In this document: positions 12,904 through 23,219 of the stretch, one piece after another | How positions within the stretch are numbered: position 1 is the first letter of the stretch | How the letters are laid out: every line of letters begins with the position of its first letter | Origin: Vanilla planifolia | Lineage: Eukaryota; Streptophyta; Magnoliopsida; Asparagales; Orchidaceae | Direction of reading: 5' to 3' | Length of the DNA: 64,000 nucleotides | NCBI GenBank assembly: GCA_023846275.1 | Contig: CM043877.1 | Coordinates: 18,458,607 to 18,522,606 of the forward strand | Notes under the pieces: generated by a model | Databases searched by the model: none | What the model was told of the DNA's origin: nothing | What the model saw: only the letters and a program-made list of their open reading frames with translations | Translations under genes and position numbers: made by a program

Positions 12904-12910
12904 TATAAAA
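12904..12910 (+). promoter_or_regulatory. TATA box of solo LTR
   Basis: TATAAAA within GGTTATAAAAGCC, about 350 bp into the LTR and just upstream of its GC-richer part. This is the usual promoter layout of plant Ty3/gypsy LTRs. Confidence 0.55.
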
Positions 12911-13429
12911 GCCAAAGCAGGGTGCGTTTGGAAAAGCACTTCTGCAATACCGATTTTAGGGGAGGTTACCGGAGTTGCGAAGGCGAGATTTCCAAAAGCT
13001 GCTGCCTTGCTTCGCACAGTCCTGGCAAGCGACGGTAATAGCCGACGAGGATTTCGTGAGTTTTGGCACTCGACAGTGACGGTCGGCAAGGATTTCCGTG
13101 AGTTCCAGCATGCGACAATGACGACAGGCGAAGATTACCGTAAGGTAAGAATTTATTTGCTTTGTCGTCGAGGTTGTGTAAGTTTTCTGGTGAGCGACGG
13201 AGACCGAGAGGGGTCGATTTGGCCGGCGGGAGATGCAAGAGATCTTGAGTTTGCCGGCAAAATATTTCGGCTTCGCCGGACGTAGAAGAGAGAGAGAGAA
13301 AAAAAAATAATAATAAATATAGCAGAAACTGGTCCAGGTTTTGGACCGGGTTTGTACTGCTGAACCGGGCGTGTTGGGCACGGCCGGTCCACGCGACGGG
13401 AAAACCAGCAGAAATAAATAGTTATATTT

Positions 13430-13680
13430 GGGAAAGCTTTTAGAAAGCGGAAAGTTTAGCTGTTTGAGATTTTTGGCTGTTTGTGAAAGCTTTTAGAAAG
13501 CAGTATTTTTGGTTGTTTAGGATTTTTGGCTGTTTGGGAAAGCTTTTAGAAAGCGAGATTTTGGCTATTTGTGAAAGCTTTTAGAAAGCAAGAATTTTGG
13601 CTTTGAGATTTTTTTGGCTGTTTGGGAAAGTTTTTAGAAAGCATAATTTTTAAATATTTGGGAACAACTTTTAGAAAGTA
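13430..13680 (+). repeat. Tandem repeat array inside solo LTR
   Basis: The core GAAAGCTTTTAGAAAGC occurs six times (starting near 13430, 13483, 13537, 13571, 13625 and 13661, the last two degenerate), with TTTTTGGCTGTTTG-type text between. Spacings are about 53-54 or 35-36 bp, which are multiples of roughly 18 bp. Confidence 0.85.
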
Positions 13681-14043
13681 ATTTTTGGCTAATAAACATA
13701 TTTAAATTAATTATTTTACATTTTATGGGCTTGTAGGACATCAAGAAGAATTTGAAGTGGGCAAGAAAATTTGGTACAACAAATCCAGGTAGATAAATTC
13801 CTAACCTTGTGATGTAGTACAATATTATATGTTTTTACATGGTTTCTTACTATCACATGGTGCTTTGGTTGTTACTTATACGTTTGCATAAAAACTGAAA
13901 AGAAAGAAATAACATGGTATGATAATGAAATAAAAAGAAAGAAATAATATGAAAAGAAATGTCTTTTGATATGACATAATTGTTTGGAATTATGATCGGA
14001 AATGGTAATAAAAAATGGATTCCAAGAGAACATTATCCTTACC

Positions 14044-14256
14044 ACTAGGCTCAGCGTGTGGGATCGTAGAGTATCGATCTTCGAATCAGATATCTACCTA
14101 GTGTTATGTGTTATGACTCCATGATGATTTACAGCAGGCTCAACGTGTTGGATCGTAAGGTATGGTACCATACTTGCCTGGTGGCACTAGGCTTAGCATG
14201 TTGGATCGCAAGGTATCGATCTTCGGATCATATATCTTCATAGTGTTATGTGCTTG
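14044..14256 (+). repeat. Three-copy tandem repeat inside solo LTR
   Basis: The core AGGCTCAGCGTGTGGGATCG recurs in variant form at about 14046, 14136 and 14188. In the first and third units it is followed by GGTATCGATCTTCGGATCA-like text and a TAGTGTTATGTG tail. The middle unit diverges after the core. Confidence 0.8.
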
Positions 14257-14802
14257 GTTGGACGCCGGCTGGAGGTCATTTATTGATGACGATTAGATCC
14301 AGAGGATAATGCATCAAAGGGAATTGGGCCCGATAAACTCACACTATATAAGGAACTAGCATTTCTTTTGTGGTTTTTCATCTGGCATTATATATGACAT
14401 CTGGTATAGTTTTATCTTTATGCATATGATTCATCTTTACTATTCATGATAATTTGATCTCTTTTTCATAATTGCTTAGATATTGTGATTTATCTACTGA
14501 GATATATAAAATCTCATTTAGTGCTTACATCACAGGTCATGCAAACATTGCACCGAAAGATGAGAATGGTGCTACTACAGAAGAGCCATTTTCACGAGAT
14601 ATGTGAGAGAGGGAAGGCTTGGTGTGATTAAACTTTTTAAAAAAACATGATCTTGTTTATATACTTTGGATTTTGGAGTGGGCATTTGTGTGACCTTCGG
14701 GTCCCCACCTTGGGTTTTGTTATTTATCCTCACTTAGATGTTGTATCTCGCGACTCTAATGTTTAATTTCTGATCTAATGGTACTGGTGAGGGGGCTTGA
14801 CA

Positions 14803-14807
14803 TATAC
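14803..14807. repeat. Right target-site duplication of solo LTR
   Basis: TATAC follows the terminal CA and pairs with CATAC on the left side, with one mismatch. Confidence 0.55.
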
Positions 14808-15599
14808 TATAACTGGTCAAGCCATCAAAATTATCTCCCTTAATATCATTGGCCTATATCAAGGAACTACAAAAAATAGTTCTTTCTTTATCGTTTCTTA
14901 GCTTCAAAGTGCTCACAATACTAAGAAAAGATCATATGCCAACTATTTCATAGAATCACAACCTAACATCATCCTAAATTACTAACAATAGAAAGGCCTT
15001 TGTTTATTGTGGCCCATTATTATGGTGCCAATAATAGCATGGATGATTTTACTAACACAAGACTTATATCCACCTCTATTCAACTCCCAGGCTTCTACTT
15101 AATGAATGTCTTTTGCTACATGGTAGATATCCCACAAACCCTCACAATAACTAACTCACTCACTAATTAATCAATAACTCACACAAGCTTACAACCATAT
15201 GATAACCATGGTGAAACCAAAACAAGTAGCTCAAACACCAAATGACATAAGTTCATGAAACTTTAATAGCAAGTAACATGATAGACCAACAACCAAACAA
15301 ATCTTCAAGTGCCACAAGATCTAAATGAAGGTAAGGATGTTACTAATCTTAAATTCAATAAGATGAAATGAATATAATGATCAAAACATAATAAGAACTT
15401 TAATAACTACAATAATTCTTTTAAAATGCTTTCTAAATACCTTCGTAGGTTAAGATGGGAAAGTTTCCTTTAGAAAATGTAGCAATGTACTCATCAATCA
15501 TTTCTAAGTTAAAAAAACTTTTATTTATATCCTTGATTAGTTTATCATTATTTTGTCAAATCTAATAACTTTATTTACTTTCCTGAAGTGATTAAACTA
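14808..15599. other. Unassigned; possible LINE endonuclease trace
   Basis: Near 14825-14870 the + strand can be read as IKIISLNIIGLYQGTTK, which resembles the start of a LINE endonuclease (I-SWN-RGL). Support ends there; the remainder is AT-rich with no domain. The match is short and could be chance. Confidence 0.25.
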
Positions 15600-16570
15600 G
15601 CTGTAAAAAATTTTATGACTATTCATACAAATACGATCAATGGATCATAGCAATGTGATAAGTAAATAAAGCTAATCTCCTCAATGAATCATTAATCAAG
15701 CATTTACATCTTAGTTTCGTAAGTTTATCATAAGTATGACACTAATCAATTGTATTATATGACATGAATTCTTTACACATTTCTCTAATTTTTAGATCTT
15801 CATATTGGATGCTCGTAGAGATTGTATAAGTATGATATGTTTATTTTTCATGTTTTAGATGATCATATGAGTAGATCTCCAGCATAGATTAATTTTTCAC
15901 AATGTATTAAGCTCTTTATATTTTTTTTGCATGATGCATGATCATAACATTACAACAATACTTTTGTTGACACACTGTAGCTTAACGAAAAGATCATACT
16001 CATATTATAAATGATATCATATTTATATAACAACATTATCTCCTTTAAATTATCTATAAGAGAAATAAATAGTATAAGTATGACATACTACTTCACATTG
16101 TATGACGTAAAAGTTACAAGAATAAACAAAACAAAACTTAGACTTGTACATTAATGTATTATATACGACTAAGCAACAGTTAGTCATTCTAATTTAAATG
16201 AGTAATTATACCAGTATTATGAAAAACTTCATATATGTTCGACCTAATTCATGTCTATTTATGACTTGGATTTTGAGAGAAAATAACTATTGTACACATA
16301 TGAAAGGCATTAATATAAGTATGATGCATGAGAAAAATCAAATCTTAAAGAAAGTCAATACCTAGTATTACTATACTTATATTTCTCAACCATTACTTGA
16401 CAAACCATCGAATGTATATGATGACATCATCATATATATATGAAACCATCACAATTCCAAATTCTACTAGTAATGTGAGCTAAAAACTATACTATACAAG
16501 TATGATAAAAATCATGTTATGGCATAATCATAAGACAGTGAATAATATAGCTTATTTTAAACTTAATTTC
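15600..16570 (+). repeat. Dispersed repeat R1, copy 2 (3' part)
   Basis: The order of landmarks matches 2290-2790 and 40980-41320: a TTCGACCTAATTC-like word, TTTTGAGAGAAAATA (about 16273), a stretch corresponding to CTTATACGATGT, AAAGTCAATACCTAGTA (about 16352), a CAAGTATGATAAAAATCAT block (about 16498) and CTTATTTTAAACTTAATTT (about 16552). That last word is identical to the one in copy 1. The 5' half of the family is missing or too diverged to see. Confidence 0.55.
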
Positions 16571-16849
16571 TTTATATTTTAGGAAAAGTTGAGATGAATC
16601 ATTAAAATAGGGTGATGACAAGATAAGAATTGATTGATTAATGGCAGTTTATGCTTCTCAACAAGCACATTGCTAATATGGTGATTTTTCCTATCGAAAT
16701 CAAAGATCAAACTTGAAACCCCCTCCAAAAAACCTAAAGGAGAAACCCAAAAGAATTTAGAAAATACATCATGGGAATAGATCAAGGGTATGATCAAAAC
16801 ATCACTCTTACTATTTAATTAACATTATTGAATAATAGGGTTCATGATA

Positions 16850-17620
16850 AACTCAGGAGGAATCCCCTTGAATCAATCATTCATTGAAGTACTAGGCAGC
16901 TCAAGTGAGAGATCCCCAATTAAGATAAAGGAACTAACCATGTTTAAGGGAGAACCAAAAATCATTTTTAAACAGGAGGAAATGGAAAAGAAAAAAGCTG
17001 ATTTCAAGTTTACCTAATTGGCAAATTCTAATACGAGAGATTGGGCATGAAATTTGTAAGAAAGACATTTTTGATAATTAGCTTCTAGGGTAAAGTCAAA
17101 ATTTGTTCCATGGATAATAGACACATCTTGCTTTTATTTGACTAAGAGGATTATTTCCTTCATTGTTGGCTACATTAGTTATGAAATATTGATGAATTCT
17201 AAATGAGAGTCATTAAATGACATCCTAAATTTCACCTCAACACCAAGCCATCGATTGCTCCTATCTAGATTTTGTTAGAACATTTATTTATACACTTATT
17301 TAATAAGATAGCATCTATTCAATTGCTTTCATATTAAGGAACCACTAAAAGTAGATTCTACTACTCTTAATTTAACTCATCCAAGCATTGTAAAAGTCTA
17401 TGTGGAAATTGATTTGATTATGGAGCTTTCCAAATGCATTAGAATTACTCAAAAGGGACAATAGTTTGTGTGGATTTTGGAAGAAGTTTGAATACAAATA
17501 CTTAGTGCTCTATTTTAGCTAATGTTGCAAAAAAGGTCATGCAAAATTAATTCACAAGCCTAAAGATGAAGAATATGATGAATAGAAATGGTGTGCATCT
17601 TAATTCATAAGTCCAAAATT
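16850..17620 (+). mobile_element. L1-type LINE, ORF1 fragment (LINE-B)
   Basis: The translation around 16945-17040 reads GEPKIIFKQEEMEKKKADFKFT, then LANSNTR, the start of a DUF4283 domain. Around 17340-17430 it reads STTLNLTHPSIVKVYVEIDL and MELSK, the conserved ORF1 segment before the zinc knuckle. A Cys-Cys-Lys-Lys-Gly-His trace (about 17525) fits the knuckle. Frame changes and stops make it inactive. ORF2 is absent because a different LINE (LINE-C) starts right after it. Confidence 0.65.
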
Positions 17621-17634
17621 ATGGCATCCATAGT

Positions 17635-18069
17635 ATGAATGTTTCTACCCAACTAAGATCATTTAAGAACGCTCTTTCTTTCCAAAATGGTAATTCCACA
17701 GTGGCTCATAAAGCCTCAGTTTGGCTAAATTGGCCAACCGCTCACTCTTTGAACTTGGATGTTTCTTCTATTGCTCTTGCTGATAAATCATTTATAAATG
17801 GAATGGTGATTAAAATGTATGTTGAGGCTATTGAGCGACATATTAAATTTCATAAATTTGAATTTTTGGCACACCTTTATGGAGGCATGTTTTCTTTCCT
17901 CTGGCTTTCCCATGAATTATATCATAGATGGGAACACATGCAAGGATTTAAAGTTCTTGACATGGGTAAGGGTTGTGTATGTTTGCACTTTGTCAATGCA
18001 GTAGATCGGGACCTCATTTGGCATGGAGGGCCTTGGACTTTTGGTGGGCAAGTTCTGGGGTCTAGATAA
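17635..18069 (+). pseudogene. LINE-C ORF1, DUF4283 domain
   Basis: This is an uninterrupted 144-codon frame, the longest LINE frame in the window. Residues about 52-140 fit DUF4283, the nucleic-acid-binding N-terminal domain of plant L1 ORF1 proteins. Visible are a hydrophobic helix with FLAHLYGG, a WEHMQGFKVLDMGKGCVCLHF strand region (family form W-----F-V-PLGKGFFLF-F), then VDRDLIWHGGPWTF, which matches the family's V---GPW-F-G-PL signature. The frame ends at TAG, well short of a full ORF1 (usually several hundred residues with a CCHC knuckle). The remainder downstream is recognisable only in pieces, so this is a broken copy. The upstream limit is set by the first ATG after a stop. Confidence 0.7.
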
Positions 18070-19389
18070 GTGAACTCTTATGTTTGTCCCCAACTTGTCT
18101 GTAATTCTTTCCTTCCTAATTTGGGTGTGTTTACTGGAGCTCCCCTTTCTATATTGGGATACAGTGAATTTGTTTTGGATTTCATCGTTAATTGCCAAAC
18201 TTATGTAGATTGATAGGTGGACCAAGGACATGGAACAGTCCTCATTTACACATATTTGTGTGTGGACTAATCTTTTGGCCCCACTTTCATCAATTATTTG
18301 TCTTAATGGTTAGATGAGCCTCACTTTCCAATGCTTTGAGTACAAAGATCTACTTACTATTTGTTTTGATTGTGGACGGGTTATCACTAAGGCATGTAAA
18401 CCTACTCATGCTACCCCTTCATTTTCTCTCGATGAAGGCCAACGTACTTCTACTCCTTGTAATATCCCACAGTCGATTGCTTAAAGTGTCCCTCAAATTA
18501 AAACTAAAATCACCTTTGCATTTAACTTGTCAACAATAAGTGAAAGCTATGAGGAGAACGATGTGGCAGGCTTGGGCTCTTTGATGGTGGTCCAGTTGAG
18601 ATGTTGCCACCCGATTGCTGTTCAACAGCCTGTGCATAAGAAATCAAATCCAGCAGGAAAAATTATAATGGAAAAGGAAAGCTTAGCTCAAGCAAACCTC
18701 AGGTTGAGGTTAGTGTATCTCCAAAGCCAATTGGTTTGGGTAGTTTAGAGCTGGAATCAGTATAGTAGGGTGCGAAGGTCCAACATGCTCCTTTGGCTTT
18801 CTCGACATAATTGTTAGGTGGCATTGTAGATGACAAAATGGATTATATTATCCATCATAATCCTCAATTTAGTTATGTGGATGCTTGTGGAATGATGATT
18901 TAAGTGTAAGCTGATGTGCCTTTGTGTGATGTGCTAGTGGGCATGGGTGCTCCGTGCCAAGCTAATTCAACATGCTAATGATGAGTCTAAGTTAAAAATT
19001 ATGGAAGGAGTGTAGGGGTTCTCTTCTTTCCTCTATTTTTTAGATTTTCTATTATTTTGTTCATGTGGATTATGCTCAGTGCTCAGAACAATGTGTGTTG
19101 ATGTGAATTACTGCTGCTCATCCCATGAATTCTTTATCGTTGCATTGTGTATTTTCTATTTTAGAATTCTGCTTGATCAATAAACTACTGTACCGTTGGT
19201 GGCTGTATATGGGCTGCTTTGCAATCACTGTTTGGGTGGATTCCATATATGGTTTAGGTAGGAATGATTGTTTGTTGCTTCCACATGCTAATGTCTATTG
19301 GAACAATAGATTTTGTTGGAGCTTGGCTATTTAATGGTGTTTCTAAGTCGTCAGATTATGGGTGTCTTTCTTCTCCACTCTTTGTTTTT

Positions 19390-22300
19390 ATATAGTTGAA
19401 GGAGCTATTATCTTGTCCTGGAATATCAAGGGCATTAAATTAACTAAATCTCAAACTCACTTACAGAATTTGGTCAGGGACCACAAGATGTTTTTGGCAG
19501 CATTGTCGGAAACATGTGCAAGTAATGTTTCTCGTAAAAATGCTGATAAATTATTGGGTCTAAATTGGAATTTTTTTATACAGGCTATGAAGTATTCAGG
19601 TGAAATTTCCTGTTATGGAAGAATTGGGTGCCACTGCATGTGATTGAGGCATCGGGTCAGGTGATTACACTTCAAATCACCTTGGTCGACGAAAATGTTT
19701 GGTGATATTGTGTGGTATATGCTTCTAAAGATCATTATACTAAACGAATTGCTTGGGGCCAAATCAAATGGATGGCTACATTTGGTGGTCAATTTCATGT
19801 TTTTGGAGACTTTAATAACACCTTGTCTCAAGATGAAAAGAATAGGGGAAGATTTTTCTGTATGGAATTTCCTATGAAAAGTTTACTGATCTTATTCATG
19901 ATCTTAATCTCTTTGATTTAGGCTTTATTTATTTGTATTTTATTTGGTGTAATAATAGGGATGGATCTGCATAGATTTATGAAAGATTGGATAGATCTTT
20001 TTTGAATTTAGAAGGAATGCACTCTTTTCTTGGCACTTCTATTACTCATTTATCCTAATTGGTTAGATAAAACTTTTTCCCATGCACTCTTTATTCAAAT
20101 GCAATAGATGCATATGGGAATGTTGAAACAAAGACTGTAATTTGAAAGTGGCTGAATTTCTTCACCTTATACTTTCGAGATAGTTCGTTTGGCTTGGAAA
20201 CATAAAGCTAGAGAAAAACTGATGGATGTGCTAGTTACCAAGTCAAGTAAGGACTTGCATGCTTTAAAGGCTTGGCATTACAGGAAAATTGGCAACATTA
20301 TTCCTAAATCGAAATAGCTTGAAAAGGAAATTTGGGATCTCCAAATGTGAGAAGTAAACATTGGTTTGAGCCACAATGAGAATGCAATGTTGGAGAGAAA
20401 ATCAAAGAATACCACTCTGTGTTATCTCTTGAGGAGGTGTAGTAATGGTAAAGAGCAAACTTATCTTGGGCTCATCTTTAGGATAAAAATACTCAATTCT
20501 TTCATACTATAGTAATGAGTAGGATGCGTGGCAATTATATTCATACATCAAAAGATGATACTGGCCAGGTTCTTCACTTTTTTGGAGAAAAATTAGTACT
20601 GTTACTGTCTTTTTTAAGAAAAATTGGTCCCCCTCTCGACTGGTGGTTGTTCACTTTCTTGATATGTCGTTTCAAAGATATTTGTCAACAAAATAGATGG
20701 AACTTCTCATTGCCCCAATTTTGGAAGATGAGATTAAATGATCACTCATTCTCTTAAAAATAATAAATCTAGCTGATGGCATTTTTGGAGAATTCATTAG
20801 ATACTATTAAGGTATCACTAGTAGAGTCTTGATCATTATAATGAGATAATTCTTTGAGGAGATTCAAATGCCAAAGAATTGGATGCATACATTGGTGGTC
20901 TTGATTTCTAAATTTGTTGATACATACAAGTTGAATCAGTTTAGACCATTCTATGTAACACAACTTACAAAATCATCACCAAAATTATGATTGCAAGACT
21001 TAAGGAAGTGTTACCACTTTTGATTTTGCCTGAGTAGGTGGATTTTATTCCTAGTAAATCGATATCTGATAACATATTTTTTGCCCAGGAGATGGCACAT
21101 AGGATGCATCATTCCCCTTCTATGGAAGTTCTTATGTTTGTCAAATTGGATATGGAGCAAGCATATAATAAAGTTAATTGGGATTTTCTTCTATTCATGA
21201 TGAAAAGTATGAGATTTCCTTCACTATTCTATAAATAGGCAAAGGCTTGTATCAAAGGTTCAAGATATGACATCTTGTTGAATGAAATTAAGCTTCTCTA
21301 GATTGAGAGTACTCATAGGTTATGATAAAGCTGTTCATTTTCCCTTATTTATTCATGATTATTATAGAATATTTTTCTTTTCTTGTTACTTAACAGGTGG
21401 AAAGGGGTACGGATGTTGGATTCAGCACTTATAGATTGGCTTCTAAAATCTCCCACTTTTATATGTGGATGATATAATTATACATGCACTTATTACACAT
21501 GCCGTTACCATCACTATTAATGAACTCTCAATGACTTCTCTTTATCCACCAGTCTCATGACAAATCTTTCTAAGTCCAGCATCTCTTTCATCCATAGGAT
21601 GGCTAGCAAAAGAAAACACATGATTGTTGGAAAACTTTATATTAAGCAAGCTAAAAAGTATTTCTACCTTAGTATTCCAATTCTGATATCAAAGCCACAA
21701 AAGAAGGATTTTTGTTTTATATTATAGCTCGTTGCAAACAGAATAAATGGATGGATGGCACGTGATTTATCAATGGTTGGTAGGCTTCAATTAATTAATT
21801 CAATTCTATTATCTATTTCAATATATTATCTCATTCAATATATCATTTTGGTGGGTATCTTTTCTGATCTTGAATGCTTGGTGAGATCCTTTCTTTGGAG
21901 TGAAAATGTGGTTAGCAATATTATTCATTATGTGAATTGGAAAAAAATCACTCTACTTAAGTATCTAGCTGGATGTGCTGTTATAAATCTTCGAGTTTGA
22001 TAATAAGCTCTCATTTTCAAGCATTATAGTTGCATATTGGCAAAGGAAAATACTCCATGGTGTAGGAATTTCAATATGTAGTATAGGTTATAATTGTTGG
22101 ATGCCTTTTATTCAAGTGGTGATTCTATCACTTGCAAGCTCCTTCTTATGGCTACTCCATGGGTTACAAATCATATGATTTAGCATGTTGTTTTAAGAAA
22201 TAATGTTTCTTTTTTGGATGATAATTGGATTGGTCCTACATCTCCTATGAAATGGACAACTTTTTTAAACATGCCACTAGAATTTTCACCTTCTGTTAAT

Positions 22301-23030
22301 TACTGTGTTGGATGAAAACTATTGGAATCTTGAAATATAGCAGAAATTTTTTAGAATTGATTTGACTCATCGCATCATGCATAATCTGTGTGTACATGAA
22401 GTAGAAAATGAAGTGCTACTATGCCCATTTGTTATGGATTCTTAGTTTATTTTGAAGTAGGTTTATACCTAGTTGCTATATGAAAATGAGGACCTACATT
22501 TTGGCCAAACATTGTAGTTTTCTTAGATTTGAAAGCTTCAAATCACCTTCTTATGGCTACAGTTGTGAATCTTGCATATTATATGCATGTAGTTTACACT
22601 AAATCTTTCAGGTTGGATTGTCGAAGACTTAACCGCCCATTTGGGTGGAATTTTACCCCTTATATGTTGTGTTTTCTTACCCCTAATGATTGGTTAAGCT
22701 TAATTGTAATGCAACATTTTGTGAAAATGATGTTGCAGCTATGGGTATTGTTATGCAAGATGCTTGTAGGAAACTACTAAAGATTATTGGCTAACAAGTT
22801 TACTCTGCTTCTATTTCACATGTTGAGGAGAAGACAATTTTTTATGCTTTGCTTTGTGTCGTTCAACTTGGCTTACATCATTTCTGCAATTTGGATTGAG
22901 TTTGATTCCATGGAGGTGGATTGTAAACTCCTAAAAGTATTGGTTTTGTCACATTGCAACCAGCGGTATACTTGTTTTGTTACAAATGCTTGCTCATTTA
23001 CTACTTTCAGACTTTACTAAATTCTGTGAG
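19390..23030 (+). pseudogene. LINE-C ORF2 (endonuclease, RT, RNase H)
   Basis: ORF2 of an L1-type LINE normally encodes about 1,200-1,300 residues for target-primed reverse transcription; here the corresponding span is 3.6 kb and broken. The endonuclease starts with LSWNIKGIKL (about 19411) and has a GDFNNTLSQDEKNRG core (about 19808). The reverse transcriptase shows LNQFRPF (about 20930), SISDNIFFAQEMAHRM (about 21060), FVKLDMEQAYNKVNWDF (about 21137), the catalytic LLYVDD box (about 21456-21473), and LSMVGRLQLINSILLSIPIY-like text (about 21766; here LLSISIYYLIQ). FLW and VNWKKI follow. The RNase H-like end shows NATFCENDVAAMGIVMQDACRK (about 22711) and a later FYALL helix. Multiple stops and frame changes make it non-functional, though catalytic residues of the RT box remain. 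Confidence 0.75.
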
Positions 23031-23198
23031 AAAGTAACTATGTAGTGGATTGGATGACTCACTATGTGCTTTCTTTTGATTGTACTTAGAATTAGGGTAT
23101 GCCCCTTCCTAAACAACTTATTTCTATTTTATATTCTGATTATGTGTACAAACGTTCATAAGGAGTATATTTTGTAGGTTTCGATTATAATTATTTCA

Positions 23199-23208
23199 AA
23201 AAAAAAAT
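23199..23208 (+). repeat. A-run at 3' end of LINE-C
   Basis: A run of about ten A residues follows the RNase H region and a short 3' untranslated stretch, as expected for the tail left by target-primed reverse transcription. Confidence 0.5.
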
Positions 23209-23219
23209 TAATTATAAGC

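Larger units (their letters stand above)
12552..14802 (+). mobile_element. Solo LTR, Ty3/gypsy type
   Basis: The element begins TGTAACAGCC and ends GGGGGCTTGACA, the near-inverted TG...CA ends typical of large plant Ty3/gypsy (Tekay/Del-like) LTRs. It is about 2.25 kb long. A TATAAAA box lies at 12904-12910, in the position expected for an LTR promoter. The body has higher GC than the flanks between about 12900 and 13400 and carries two internal tandem arrays. No primer-binding site, gag or pol follows on the right and no second LTR is present, so this is a solo LTR, presumably left by LTR-LTR recombination. The two overlapping 90-140-codon open frames inside it are not gene-like. Confidence 0.75.
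17630..23210 (+). mobile_element. Near-full-length L1-type LINE (LINE-C)
   Basis: This is a plant L1-type non-LTR retrotransposon of about 5.6 kb. In order it shows an ORF1 with DUF4283 (17635-18069, remainder decayed to about 19300), an apurinic-type endonuclease (about 19400-20000), a reverse transcriptase (about 20850-22000) and a C-terminal RNase H domain (about 22700-23030). It closes with an A-run at about 23199-23208. The parts keep correct order and length, so it inserted nearly whole and then decayed: many stops and frame changes interrupt ORF2, although the catalytic YVDD box (21462-21473) is still readable. I could not find convincing target-site duplications. It is flanked by LINE-B on the left and LINE-D on the right, all in the same orientation. 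Confidence 0.8.

Noticed and set aside
12956-13381. 141-codon minus-strand frame and companions on both strands
   Set aside because: They lie inside the solo LTR in a GC-richer, internally repetitive stretch; several phases are open at once, so this is composition rather than coding.
14825-14870. Start of a fourth LINE endonuclease
   Set aside because: A single short motif with no continuation; kept only as a weak remark in the region entry.
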